Shown in pieces: positions 7,822-16,760 of a DNA stretch of 64,000 nucleotides (positions are counted from its first letter, which is position 1; the number at the start of each line of letters is the position of its first letter). The stretch is from Pseudomonas gingeri. Lineage in GTDB: Bacteria; Pseudomonadota; Gammaproteobacteria; Pseudomonadales; Pseudomonadaceae. Position numbers and translations under genes: made by a program. The stretch spans positions 49,300 to 113,299 of the forward strand of contig NZ_JACAOS010000001.1 in NCBI RefSeq assembly GCF_013386165.1, in the 5' to 3' direction. Below the pieces are notes generated by a model. That model did no database searches, was not told the origin of the DNA, and saw nothing but the letters and a program-made list of their open reading frames with translations.

Positions 7822-9144
7822 ATGAGCCAGGAACTGCGGCTTATACGGCGCATCACGTTGAAACTGATTCCCTTCCTGATCCTGCTGTACCTGATCGCCT
7901 ACGTGGATCGCTCGGCAGTGGGTTTCGCCAAGCTGCACATGGGCGCTGATGTCGGCATCGGTGACGCGGCGTATGGCCTGGGGGCAGGGCTGTTCTTTAT
8001 TGGCTACTTTCTTTTCGAGATCCCCAGCAACCTGATGCTTGACCGCTTCGGCGCGCGGCGCTGGTTTGCACGCATCATGCTGACCTGGGGTGCCATCACC
8101 CTCGGCATGGCATTCGTGCAGGGGCCGCACAGCTTCTATGGGATGCGCTTTCTGCTCGGCGCGGCGGAAGCCGGGTTTTTCCCGGGCGTTCTGTACTACA
8201 TCACCCAATGGTTCCCGGTGCGCCATCGCGGCAAGATCCTGGGGCTGTTCATCCTCTCCCAGCCCATCGCGATGATGATCACCGGCCCCGTATCCGGCGG
8301 TTTGCTGGGTATGGACGGCATCCTTGGCCTGCACGGCTGGCAATGGTTGTTCATCGTCATCGGTACCCCGGCGCTGCTGCTGACCTGGCCGGTGCTGCGC
8401 TACCTGCCGGACGGTCCCAAGCAGGTCAAATGGATGAGCGAGGACGAGAAAACCTGGCTCACCGGTGAACTGAATAAAGACCTGCAAGCCTACGGCCAGA
8501 CCCGCCACGGCAACCCGCTGCATGCCCTTAAAGACAAGCGTGTGTTGCTGCTGGCGCTGTTCTACCTGCCGGTGACCTTGAGCATCTACGGCCTGGGCCT
8601 GTGGCTGCCGACCTTGATCAAGCAGTTCGGCGGCAGTGATTTGGTCACCGGCTTTGTGTCGGCCGTGCCTTACATCTTCGGGATCATCGGGCTGCTGATC
8701 ATCCCGCGCAGTTCCGACCGGTTGAATGATCGCTACGGCCACCTGGCGGTGCTCTACGTGCTGGGCGCCATCGGCCTGTTCCTCAGCGCCTGGCTGAGCG
8801 TGCCGGTGCTGCAAATGGCCGCGCTGTGCCTGGCAGCGTTTGCACTGTTTTCCTGCACGGCGGTGTTCTGGACCTTGCCCGGACGGTTCTTCGCCGGCGC
8901 CAGTGCGGCGGCGGGGATTGCGTTGATCAACTCGGTGGGCAACCTCGGCGGCTATATCGGCCCGTTCGTGATCGGTGCGCTCAAGGAATACACCGGCAAC
9001 CTGGCCTCGGGTTTGTACTTCCTGTCCGGGGTGATGGTGGTCGGGCTGCTGCTGACCGGCGTGGTCTATCGCCTGCTGGAGCTCAAGCATGTGCTGCCCG
9101 CCGACTCATTCGCCGCCAGTGCGCGTGGCGCTATTCATCCCTGA
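7822..9144 (+). CDS. MFS permease, anion:cation symporter (ACS) family
   Basis: 440 residues with about 12 hydrophobic segments. The N-terminus (LIPFLILLYLIAYVDRSAVG) and the loop LDRFGARRWFARIM are typical of ACS-family carriers, which take up organic or sugar acids with protons. AGGAGATCG-like RBS (CGGAGA) eight bases before the ATG. It is the first gene of the plus-strand operon and is followed after 15 bp by the GguC gene. Given the pathway, the likely cargo is L-arabonate or a related aldonate, complementing the ABC importer for the free sugar; the specificity is inferred from context. Confidence 0.85.
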   Translation: MSQELRLIRRITLKLIPFLILLYLIAYVDRSAVGFAKLHMGADVGIGDAAYGLGAGLFFIGYFLFEIPSNLMLDRFGARRWFARIMLTWGAITLGMAFVQGPHSFYGMRFLLGAAEAGFFPGVLYYITQWFPVRHRGKILGLFILSQPIAMMITGPVSGGLLGMDGILGLHGWQWLFIVIGTPALLLTWPVLRYLPDGPKQVKWMSEDEKTWLTGELNKDLQAYGQTRHGNPLHALKDKRVLLLALFYLPVTLSIYGLGLWLPTLIKQFGGSDLVTGFVSAVPYIFGIIGLLIIPRSSDRLNDRYGHLAVLYVLGAIGLFLSAWLSVPVLQMAALCLAAFALFSCTAVFWTLPGRFFAGASAAAGIALINSVGNLGGYIGPFVIGALKEYTGNLASGLYFLSGVMVVGLLLTGVVYRLLELKHVLPADSFAASARGAIHP

Positions 9145-9159
9145 TCCAGGAGAAACTTC

Positions 9160-10152
9160 ATGCGTTTAGTTCAGTTCGAGTTATCCAACGGTGAGCGCCG
9201 TGTCGGCGTTGTAGAAGGCAGCAAGCTGCGCGAAGTACTGACGGCCCGCAGCGTGCGTGAGTTGGCGCTGGCCGCCATCGAAGCCGGTACAGGCCTGGCG
9301 CAGCAAGTGAACAGCCTGGGCCTGGGCGACAGCCACGACTACGGCGCATTGCTGGCCGACCTGAAAATCCTGCCGCCACTCGACCACCCGGACCCGGCCC
9401 ACATGCTGATCAGCGGCACCGGGCTGACTCACCTGGGCAGCGCCTCGGCGCGGGACAAGATGCACCAGCAGGTCGCTGACGACAGCACCGTGACCGACAG
9501 CATGCGTATTTTCAAATGGGGCGTGGAGGGCGGCAAGCCAGCCGCCGGCCAAGCGGGCGTACAACCAGAATGGTTTTACAAAGGGGACGGCAGCATCGTC
9601 GTGCGCCCGGGCGCAGCATTCCCGGTGCCGCCGTTTGCAGAGGACGCTGGCGAAGAGCCGGAGATCGGCGGCCTCTACGTGATCGGACACGACCGCAAGC
9701 CCTATCGCCTGGGTTTCGCCGTGGGCAACGAGTTCTCCGACCACGTGATGGAACGCAAAAACTACCTGTACCTGGCCCACTCCAAACTGCGCAGTTGCAG
9801 CTATGGTCCTGAGTTGCGTGTGGGCGAGTTGCCCCAGCACCTGGCGGGTACCAGCCGCATCCTGCGCGAGGGCCAGGTGGTCTGGGAAAAGGAATTCCTC
9901 AGTGGCGAAGCCAATATGTGCCACAGCCTGGAAAACCTCGAATACCACCATTTCAAATACAGCCAGTTCCTGACGCCTGGCGATGTACACATTCATTTCT
10001 TCGGCACCGCCACGCTGTCATTCGCCGACGGTATGCGTACCCAACCGGGCGATGTGTTCGAGATCAGCCAGGCGGAGTTTGGCGCGCCGTTGACCAATGC
10101 GGTCGGCAAAGTCGATGCGGTATTCGAACCCGGCAATGTCATCACCCTTTAA
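9160..10152 (+). CDS. GguC/AraD1-type FAH-fold enzyme, probable 2-keto-3-deoxy-L-arabonate dehydratase
   Basis: 330 residues, in the length range of GguC/AraD1 proteins, which have a fumarylacetoacetate-hydrolase fold. Visible features are ISGTGLTHLGSASARDKMH, the metal-site region EEPEIGGLYVIG, VGNEFSDHVMERKNYLYLAHSK and the C-terminal HFFGTATLSFADG. In the oxidative pentose pathway this position converts 2-keto-3-deoxy-L-arabonate to 2-oxoglutarate semialdehyde, a step done in Azospirillum by an unrelated aldolase-family protein. It sits between the permease and the semialdehyde dehydrogenase; its stop codon overlaps the AAGGAGG of the next gene, so coupling is tight. The family is firm; the exact reaction is inferred from neighbours. 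Confidence 0.8.
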   Translation: MRLVQFELSNGERRVGVVEGSKLREVLTARSVRELALAAIEAGTGLAQQVNSLGLGDSHDYGALLADLKILPPLDHPDPAHMLISGTGLTHLGSASARDKMHQQVADDSTVTDSMRIFKWGVEGGKPAAGQAGVQPEWFYKGDGSIVVRPGAAFPVPPFAEDAGEEPEIGGLYVIGHDRKPYRLGFAVGNEFSDHVMERKNYLYLAHSKLRSCSYGPELRVGELPQHLAGTSRILREGQVVWEKEFLSGEANMCHSLENLEYHHFKYSQFLTPGDVHIHFFGTATLSFADGMRTQPGDVFEISQAEFGAPLTNAVGKVDAVFEPGNVITL

Positions 10153-10162
10153 GGAGGTCAAC

Positions 10163-11743
10163 ATGACCCCGTTCCTTGGTCACAACTACATCGGTGGCCA
10201 GCGCAGCGCCAAAGGTAGCGTCACTTTGCACAGTGTCGATGCCAGCACCGGCGAAGCGTTGACCCAGCATTTCTACCAGGCTACGCCCGAGGAAGTTGAC
10301 GCCGCCGCCCAGGCCGCCGCCGCGGCTTACCCGGCGTACCGCGCGTTGAGTGCGTCGCGTCGCGCGCAGTTCCTCGACGCGGTGGCCGATGAACTGGATG
10401 CCCTCGGTGATGATTTCGTTGAGTGGGTCTGCCGTGAAACCGCGTTGCCCGCCGCTCGTATCAAGGGCGAGCGCGGGCGTACCAGCGGCCAGATGCGCCT
10501 GTTCGCAACCGTGCTGCGTCGTGGCGATTTCTACGGCGCGCGTATCGACACAGCCTTGCCCGATCGCCAACCCCTGCCGCGTGCGGACCTGCGCCAATAC
10601 CGCATTGGCCTCGGCCCCGTGGCGGTGTTTGGTGCGAGCAACTTCCCCTTGGCATTTTCCACGGCGGGCGGCGATACCGCTGCGGCGCTGGCGGCAGGCT
10701 GCCCGGTGGTGTTCAAGGCCCACAGCGGGCATATGGTGACGGCTGAGCGCGTCGCCGATGCAATCATTCGTGCTGCAGAGGCCACCGAGATGCCGGCGGG
10801 GGTGTTCAACATGATTTTCGGCGGCGGTGTCGGTGAGGCGCTGGTCAAGCACCCGGCGATCCAGGCCGTCGGCTTCACCGGCTCGCTCAAAGGCGGTCGC
10901 GCCTTGTGTGATATGGCGGCGGCACGCCCGCAGCCGATCCCGGTGTTTGCCGAAATGTCGAGCATCAACCCCGTGATTGTTCTGCCCCAGGCGCTCCAGA
11001 CACGGGCCGAGACCATCGCCCGCGACCTCACCGCCTCGGTGGTGCAAGGCTGTGGCCAGTTCTGCACCAACCCCGGCCTGGTGATTGGTATCGCATCGCC
11101 AGACTTCAGCGCCTTCACCCGGCAGGTCGCCCAGTTGATCGGCGATCAACCGGCGCAAACCATGCTCAACCCCGGCACCTTGAGCAGCTATGGCAAAGGC
11201 CTGGAAAAACTGTTGGCACACCCTGGGATTCAACATCTGGCGGGCAACGCTCAAGCCGGCAATCAGGCGCAGCCGCAGCTGTTCAAGGCCGATAGCCGCT
11301 TGCTGATTGACGGCGATGAAGTGCTGCAGGAGGAAGTGTTCGGCCCGACGACCGTGTTTGTCGAAGTCGCCGATCAGGCGCAACTCAACGCCGCCTTGCA
11401 AGGGCTGCACGGGCAACTCACGGCGACCCTCATTGGCGATCCGAGCGACCTGCAACAGTTCGCCGAACTCACGCCGCTGCTGGAGCAGAAAGTCGGACGG
11501 ATTCTGCTCAACGGCTATCCCACCGGTGTGGAAGTGTGCGATTCGATGGTCCACGGCGGGCCGTACCCGGCGACTTCGGACGCCCGTGGTACTTCGGTCG
11601 GCACCCTGGCCATCGATCGCTTTCTGCGCCCGGTGTGCTTCCAGAATTACCCCGATAGCCTGCTGCCCGACGCATTGAAAAACGCCAACCCGTTGGGTAT
11701 TCAGCGGTTGGTGGATGGCACGCCATCCCGCGAGCCGTTGTAG
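10163..11743 (+). CDS. 2-oxoglutarate semialdehyde dehydrogenase
   Basis: 526 residues from the ATG at 10163, which has a perfect AAGGAGG at 10151-10157; the open frame upstream overlaps the previous gene and is not used. Aldehyde-dehydrogenase hallmarks are VAVFGASNFPLAFSTAGGD (cofactor site), GFTGSLKGGR, the general base in VFAEMSSINPVI and the catalytic cysteine in QGCGQFCTNPGLVIG. The long form with FAEMSSINP is typical of ketoglutarate-semialdehyde dehydrogenases, which use NAD(P)+ to make 2-oxoglutarate. This is the final step of the pentose route and feeds the TCA cycle. Confidence 0.9.
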   Translation: MTPFLGHNYIGGQRSAKGSVTLHSVDASTGEALTQHFYQATPEEVDAAAQAAAAAYPAYRALSASRRAQFLDAVADELDALGDDFVEWVCRETALPAARIKGERGRTSGQMRLFATVLRRGDFYGARIDTALPDRQPLPRADLRQYRIGLGPVAVFGASNFPLAFSTAGGDTAAALAAGCPVVFKAHSGHMVTAERVADAIIRAAEATEMPAGVFNMIFGGGVGEALVKHPAIQAVGFTGSLKGGRALCDMAAARPQPIPVFAEMSSINPVIVLPQALQTRAETIARDLTASVVQGCGQFCTNPGLVIGIASPDFSAFTRQVAQLIGDQPAQTMLNPGTLSSYGKGLEKLLAHPGIQHLAGNAQAGNQAQPQLFKADSRLLIDGDEVLQEEVFGPTTVFVEVADQAQLNAALQGLHGQLTATLIGDPSDLQQFAELTPLLEQKVGRILLNGYPTGVEVCDSMVHGGPYPATSDARGTSVGTLAIDRFLRPVCFQNYPDSLLPDALKNANPLGIQRLVDGTPSREPL

Positions 11744-11835
11744 GGCGCTCCTGAGGACAATAAAAAACCAGGAAGCTGCCAGTCATTGATCGCCGTTACC
11801 CCAAGACTTGAAAACAACAACAAGGAGTCACTCGT

Positions 11836-12840
11836 ATGAATCGTCGTCGTGGTATCCGTTCCCTGTGCTGCGCCGCTGTGGCTGTGTCGGCGCTGAGCTT
11901 GAGCGGCCTGTTGCTGGCCGCTGAAGAAGTGAAGATTGGTTTTCTGGTCAAACAGGCCGAAGAACCGTGGTTCCAGACCGAATGGGCCTTTGCTGAAAAA
12001 GCCGGCAAGGAACACGGGTTCACCGTGATCAAGATCGCCGTGCCCGATGGCGAGAAAACCCTGTCGGCCATCGACAGCCTCGCCGCCAACGGTGCCGAGG
12101 GTTTTGTGATCTGCCCGCCGGACGTCTCCCTCGGCCCGGCCATCGTGGCCAAGGCCAAGGCCAACGGCCTGAAAGTGATTGCGGTGGATGACCGTTTCGT
12201 CGATGCCAAGGGCAACTTCATGGAGGACGTGCCGTACCTGGGCATGGCGGCTTTTGAAGTGGGCCAGAAGCAGGGCGCCGCCATGGCGAGCGAAGCGAAA
12301 AAACGTGGCTGGGATTGGAAGGACACCTATGCGGTGATCAATACCTTCAACGAACTCGACACCGGTAAAAAACGCACCGACGGTTCGGTCAAGTCCCTGG
12401 AGGAGGCCGGCATTCCCAAGGATCATATCCTCTTCACCGCTGCCAAGACCCTCGATGTGCCCGGCAGCATGGACGCCACCAATTCGGCCCTGGTCAAGCT
12501 GCCCCGCGGTGCAAAAAACCTGATCATCGGCGGCATGAACGACAACACGGTGCTGGGCGGCGTGCGCGCGACCGAAAGCGCAGGTTTTGCCGCGGCCAAT
12601 GTCATCGGCATCGGCATCAATGGCACCGACGCCATCGGTGAACTGAAGAAACCCAACAGCGGCTTCTTCGGCTCGATGTTGCCCAGCCCGCACATCGAGG
12701 GCTACAACACCGCGAAGATGATGTTCGACTGGACCACCACCGGCAAGGAGCCGCCGAAGTACACCGCCATGGACGAAGTCACGCTGATCACCCGCGAGAA
12801 CTTCAAGCAGGAGCTGGAAAAAATCGGTTTGTGGAACTGA
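11836..12840 (+). CDS. araF: L-arabinose periplasmic-binding protein
   Basis: 334 residues with an N-terminal signal peptide (RR near the start, hydrophobic core, cleavage near LLLAAEE). The mature protein is close to E. coli AraF: IGFLVKQAEEPWFQTEW, VIKIAVPDGEKTLSAIDSL, MNDNTVLGGVRATE and GIGINGTDA all match the known arabinose-binding protein. It captures L-arabinose in the periplasm for AraGH. RBS AAGGAG lies ten bases upstream. The gap of 92 bp from the dehydrogenase gene could hold an extra promoter, but I see no terminator there. Confidence 0.93.
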   Translation: MNRRRGIRSLCCAAVAVSALSLSGLLLAAEEVKIGFLVKQAEEPWFQTEWAFAEKAGKEHGFTVIKIAVPDGEKTLSAIDSLAANGAEGFVICPPDVSLGPAIVAKAKANGLKVIAVDDRFVDAKGNFMEDVPYLGMAAFEVGQKQGAAMASEAKKRGWDWKDTYAVINTFNELDTGKKRTDGSVKSLEEAGIPKDHILFTAAKTLDVPGSMDATNSALVKLPRGAKNLIIGGMNDNTVLGGVRATESAGFAAANVIGIGINGTDAIGELKKPNSGFFGSMLPSPHIEGYNTAKMMFDWTTTGKEPPKYTAMDEVTLITRENFKQELEKIGLWN

Positions 12841-12897
12841 GTTTTTCCCTCGGCGGCCGCCGCAACGGGGCCGCCTGATCCCGGTGACGAGGTGGTT

Positions 12898-14424
12898 ATG
12901 CACGGGCAATTACAGACACACGATACCGCAGCGAGTTTGTGCTTCAACGGCATCGGGAAAACCTTTCCCGGGGTCAAGGCGCTGGACGGCATCAGCTTCA
13001 GCGTCTACCCGGGGCAGGTGCACGCCTTGATGGGCGAGAACGGCGCAGGCAAGTCGACGCTGCTGAAGATTCTCGGCGGTGCCTACATTCCGAGCAGCGG
13101 CACGCTGCAGATCGGCGAGCAGACCATGGCCTTTAAATCTGCGGCCGACAGTATTGCCAGCGGTGTCGCGGTGATTCATCAGGAACTGCATCTGGTGCCG
13201 GAAATGACCGTCGCCGAAAACCTCTTTCTTGGGCATTTGCCCTCGCGCTTGGGGGTGCTCAATCGCGGTTTGCTGCGCCAGCAGGCGTTGGCTTGCCTCA
13301 AGGGCCTCGCCGATGAAATCGACCCCGAGGAAAAGCTCGGGCGCCTGTCTCTCGGCCAGCGCCAACTGGTGGAGATCGCCAAGGCACTGTCCCGCGGCGC
13401 CCATGTGATTGCCTTCGATGAGCCCACCAGTAGCCTGTCGGCAAGGGAAATTGACCGGCTGATGGCAATCATCACGCGCCTGCGTGACGAGGGCAAAGTG
13501 GTGCTCTACGTGTCCCATCGCATGGAAGAGGTATTCCGTATCTGCAATGCCGTCACCGTGTTCAAGGACGGCCGTTACGTGCGTACCTTTGACGACATGA
13601 GCGTGCTGACCCACGACCAGTTGGTGACCTGCATGGTCGGCCGCGATATCCAGGACATCTACGACTATCGCCGACGTGAACAGGGGGAGGTTGCACTCAA
13701 GGTCGATGGCCTGCTGGGCCCAGGCTTGCGTGAACCGGTCAGCTTCCAGGTGCATAAGGGTGAGATTCTTGGTCTGTTCGGGCTGGTCGGGGCGGGGCGT
13801 ACTGAGTTGTTTCGCCTGCTCAGCGGACTGCAGCGCGCCAGCGCCGGGCACCTGGAACTCTGCGGGGAACCCTTGCAACTGCGATCACCGCGCGATGCCA
13901 TTGCCGCCGGTGTGCTGCTGTGCCCGGAAGACCGCAAGAAGGAGGGCATCATTGCGCTGTCCAGCGTCGCCGAGAATATCAATATCAGCGCGCGGGGCGC
14001 TCATTCCACCTTCGGCTGGCTGCTACGCGATGGCTGGGAAAAGGGCAATGCCGACCAGCAAATCAACGCCATGAAAGTCAAAACCCCGAACGCGGCGCAG
14101 AAGATCATGTACCTGTCCGGCGGCAATCAGCAGAAGGCGATTCTGGGGCGTTGGCTGTCGATGCCGATGAAAGTACTGCTGCTCGATGAGCCCACCCGGG
14201 GTATCGATATCGGCGCCAAGGCCGAGATCTACCAGATCATTCATAACCTCGCGACCCAGGGCATCGCGGTGATTGTGGTGTCCAGCGACCTGATGGAAGT
14301 GATGGGCATCTCCGACCGTATCCTGGTGCTGTGCGAAGGCGCCCTGCGCGGCGAAAAAGACCGTGAACACGCCACTGAATCCAACTTGCTGCAGCTGGCC
14401 TTGCCGCGCGGCTCGGTGAACTGA
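12898..14424 (+). CDS. araG: L-arabinose ABC importer ATP-binding protein
   Basis: 508 residues from the ATG at 12898; a GTG two codons upstream is possible, but GAGG at 12889-12892 is better spaced for the ATG. Two fused ABC ATPase domains: Walker A GENGAGKST, LSLGQRQLVEIAKAL and Walker B VIAFDEPTSS in the first; a degenerate GLVGAGRTEL, signature LSGGNQQKAILG and Walker B LLLDEPTRGID in the second, as in sugar importers of the Ara/Rbs/Mgl type. GIGKTFPGVKALDGISF matches E. coli AraG closely. It powers uptake together with AraH, whose gene starts 3 bp after this stop. Confidence 0.93.
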   Translation: MHGQLQTHDTAASLCFNGIGKTFPGVKALDGISFSVYPGQVHALMGENGAGKSTLLKILGGAYIPSSGTLQIGEQTMAFKSAADSIASGVAVIHQELHLVPEMTVAENLFLGHLPSRLGVLNRGLLRQQALACLKGLADEIDPEEKLGRLSLGQRQLVEIAKALSRGAHVIAFDEPTSSLSAREIDRLMAIITRLRDEGKVVLYVSHRMEEVFRICNAVTVFKDGRYVRTFDDMSVLTHDQLVTCMVGRDIQDIYDYRRREQGEVALKVDGLLGPGLREPVSFQVHKGEILGLFGLVGAGRTELFRLLSGLQRASAGHLELCGEPLQLRSPRDAIAAGVLLCPEDRKKEGIIALSSVAENINISARGAHSTFGWLLRDGWEKGNADQQINAMKVKTPNAAQKIMYLSGGNQQKAILGRWLSMPMKVLLLDEPTRGIDIGAKAEIYQIIHNLATQGIAVIVVSSDLMEVMGISDRILVLCEGALRGEKDREHATESNLLQLALPRGSVN

Positions 14425-14427
14425 GAG

Positions 14428-15402
14428 ATGACCATGACCACTCAACACAACGCGCTGCCGACGGCACGCAAACCCCTGGACCTGCGCGCATTGCTCGACA
14501 ACTGGGCCATGCTGCTGGCGGCGCTGAGCCTCTTTTTACTCTGCGCCTTGCTGATCGATAACTTTCTCTCGCCGCTGAATATGCGCGGGCTCGGGCTGGC
14601 GATTTCCACCGTGGGCATCGCCGCCTGCACCATGCTGTTCTGTCTGGCGTCGGGGCACTTCGACTTGTCCGTGGGCTCGGTGATTGCCTGCGCCGGGGTG
14701 GTGGCGGCGATTGTGATGCGCGATACCGACAGTGTGATGCTGGGCATCGGCGCGGCTTTGTTGATGGGGCTGATTGTTGGGCTGATCAACGGGATTGTGA
14801 TCGCCAAGCTGCGGGTCAACGCGCTGATTACCACGCTGGCAACCATGCAGATCGTCCGTGGCCTGGCGTATATCTTCGCCAACGGTAAAGCGGTCGGTGT
14901 GTCCCAGGATCCGTTCTTTATCTTCGGTAACGGCCAGTTGTTGGGCGTACCGGTACCGATCCTGATCACCATCGTCTGCTTCGTGTTTTTCGGCTGGCTG
15001 CTCAACTACACCACCTATGGGCGCAATACCATGGCCATTGGTGGCAACCCGGAAGCCGCGTTGCTCGCGGGGGTGAATGTCGACCGGACCAAGATCCTGA
15101 TCTTCGCCGTACATGGTGTGATTGGCGCCCTGGCCGGGGTGATCCTGGCCTCGCGCATGACCTCCGGCCAACCGATGATCGGTCAGGGCTTCGAGCTGAC
15201 GGTGATTTCCGCCTGCGTGCTGGGCGGTGTGTCGCTGAGTGGCGGGGTGGGCATGATTCGCCATGTGATCGCCGGGGTGCTGATTCTGGCGATTATCGAA
15301 AATGCGATGAACCTGAAGAATATCGACACCTTCTACCAGTACGTGATCCGGGGTTCGATCCTGCTGCTGGCCGTGGTGATTGACCGCATGAAACAACGCT
15401 GA
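14428..15402 (+). CDS. araH: L-arabinose ABC importer permease
   Basis: 324 residues with about ten hydrophobic segments. Conserved permease features are FCLASGHFDLSVGSVIA, INGIVIAKLRVNALITTLATM, GRNTMAIGGNPEAALLAGV and SGGVGMIRHVIAGVLIL. Two ATG codons lie close together at 14428 and 14434; the first is given, and the difference is trivial. It forms the membrane channel for AraF-delivered arabinose. It ends the plus-strand operon, with a hairpin 27 bp downstream. Confidence 0.92.
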   Translation: MTMTTQHNALPTARKPLDLRALLDNWAMLLAALSLFLLCALLIDNFLSPLNMRGLGLAISTVGIAACTMLFCLASGHFDLSVGSVIACAGVVAAIVMRDTDSVMLGIGAALLMGLIVGLINGIVIAKLRVNALITTLATMQIVRGLAYIFANGKAVGVSQDPFFIFGNGQLLGVPVPILITIVCFVFFGWLLNYTTYGRNTMAIGGNPEAALLAGVNVDRTKILIFAVHGVIGALAGVILASRMTSGQPMIGQGFELTVISACVLGGVSLSGGVGMIRHVIAGVLILAIIENAMNLKNIDTFYQYVIRGSILLLAVVIDRMKQR

Positions 15403-15428
15403 AGTCCCGTCCCCGCGAAGATCGACGT

Positions 15429-15456
15429 GTGGGAGGCGGGCCAGCCCACCTCCCAC
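15429..15456. terminator. hairpin between convergent araH and epimerase genes
   Basis: GTGGGAGG and CCTCCCAC are exact inverted arms, extended by GGGC/GCCC around a 2-base loop with a single C/A mismatch. No T-run follows, but the position between two convergent genes suggests a bidirectional terminator. Confidence 0.6.
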
Positions 15457-15473
15457 CAAGCCGGTTCCAACCG

Positions 15474-16622
15474 TTAATCGGCAGAGAACTTGAAGACGGT
15501 GTGCTGCGTATAGGTCTGGCCCGGGTTCAGACGAGTCGAAGCAAAACCGGGCTGGTTCGGCGCATCCGGAAAGTGCTGGGTCTCCAAGGTAAAGCCGCTC
15601 CAGTGCTGGTAAGTCTTGCCAGCCTTGCCCTTCACCGTGCCGTCGAGAAAGTTGCTGGTATAGAACTGCACGCCAGGCTCGCTGGTGTAGAGCTGCAAAC
15701 GCCGGCCGGATGCCGGGTCGTGCACTTCGGCGGCGAGCCGCTTGATATCGCCCTGGGTGTCCAGTGCCCAGTTGAAGTCAAACCCGCCTTGTTTGGGCTC
15801 GGCGAATTTGAGTTGCGGGTGATCATCCTTGATGTGCTGGCCGATGGCGGTGGGCTTGAGGAAATCCATCGGCGTACCTTTGACCGGGGCGAGTTCGCCG
15901 GTTGGAATCAAGGTGGCATTCACCGGGGTGTAGTGGCTGGCATGCAAGGTGGCGACGTGTTTGAGGATGTCGTCGTTACCCGCACCGGCAAGGTTGAAGT
16001 AACTGTGGTTGGTGAGGTTGAGCACCGTCGGTTTGTCGGTGCTGGCCTTGTAGTCGATGTGCAGTTCGTTTTTGTCGTTGAGGCTGTAGGTGACCTCGGT
16101 TTTCAGGTTGCCGGGGAAACCCATCTCACCGTCCTTGGACAGGTAGGTGAGGGTCACGCCGACCGAGTCCTTGCCTTTGACCTGCTTGGCTTGCCACACA
16201 TGCTTGTCGAAACCCTGGGCGCCGCCATGCAGCGAGTTGGGGCCATCGTTGAGCGGCACCTGGTAGTGCTTGCCGTCGAGTTCAAAGGCACCGCCGGCCA
16301 GGCGATTGCCGAAGCGCCCGATGGTTGCACCAAAAAATGCAGTGCCGCTCTGATAGCCCTGCACGTCATCGAAGCCCAGCACCACGTCATCGAACTTGCC
16401 GTTTTTGTCCGGCACCTTAAGGGACTGCAGCACGCCACCGTAGGTGATCACGGTGGCTTGCATGCCATGGCTGTTACGCAACACGTACTGTTCGACGGCA
16501 GTGCCGTCATTGGTTTTGCCGAAAGGTTTTTGCTCGCTGGACAGGCCGGCGGCGTGGGCGCCGCCGCTGGCGATCAGCATGGACAGCGCCAGGCCGGAAA
16601 GCAGGTGCCGAGGGTGCTTCAT
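15474..16622 (-). CDS. galM: aldose 1-epimerase (mutarotase) with signal peptide
   Basis: 382 residues, longer than cytoplasmic GalM (~345) because of a clear Sec signal peptide (MKHPRHLL, hydrophobic core, cleavage near GGAHA-AGL). Catalytic region is complete: NDGPNSLHGG with the first His, LTNHSYFNLAG with the proton-donor His, and the catalytic Glu in FTLETQHFPDAP. It interconverts alpha and beta sugar anomers, here in the periplasm, probably presenting the anomer taken up by AraF or oxidised by the dehydrogenase. It is convergent with araH and divergent from the SDR gene; a predicted GntR operator lies 33 bp upstream of its start. Confidence 0.9.
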   Translation of the reverse strand: MKHPRHLLSGLALSMLIASGGAHAAGLSSEQKPFGKTNDGTAVEQYVLRNSHGMQATVITYGGVLQSLKVPDKNGKFDDVVLGFDDVQGYQSGTAFFGATIGRFGNRLAGGAFELDGKHYQVPLNDGPNSLHGGAQGFDKHVWQAKQVKGKDSVGVTLTYLSKDGEMGFPGNLKTEVTYSLNDKNELHIDYKASTDKPTVLNLTNHSYFNLAGAGNDDILKHVATLHASHYTPVNATLIPTGELAPVKGTPMDFLKPTAIGQHIKDDHPQLKFAEPKQGGFDFNWALDTQGDIKRLAAEVHDPASGRRLQLYTSEPGVQFYTSNFLDGTVKGKAGKTYQHWSGFTLETQHFPDAPNQPGFASTRLNPGQTYTQHTVFKFSAD

Positions 16623-16654
16623 GGTCGAACTTCCTTTTGTTGTTTTAAATTGAA

Positions 16655-16665
16655 TAGTTCTACTA
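16655..16665. promoter_or_regulatory. predicted GntR/FCD operator
   Basis: TAGTTCTACTA fits TNGTNNNACNA and closely resembles the site at 7718. It lies between the divergent epimerase and SDR genes and would tie them to the same regulon. Confidence 0.6.
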
Positions 16666-16760
16666 ATGTGCGATATTTTGTCGATTAGATAGAGGATTTA
16701 TAGTCTTTAACGCCGGTTTCGTAAAATAAAATAAGACTAATTTGGTGAGGCGACCGTTAT

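Noticed and set aside
7792..9090. Minus-strand 432-codon frame opposite the MFS gene
   Set aside because: Gln/His-rich antisense translation; the plus strand encodes a membrane protein with a good RBS.
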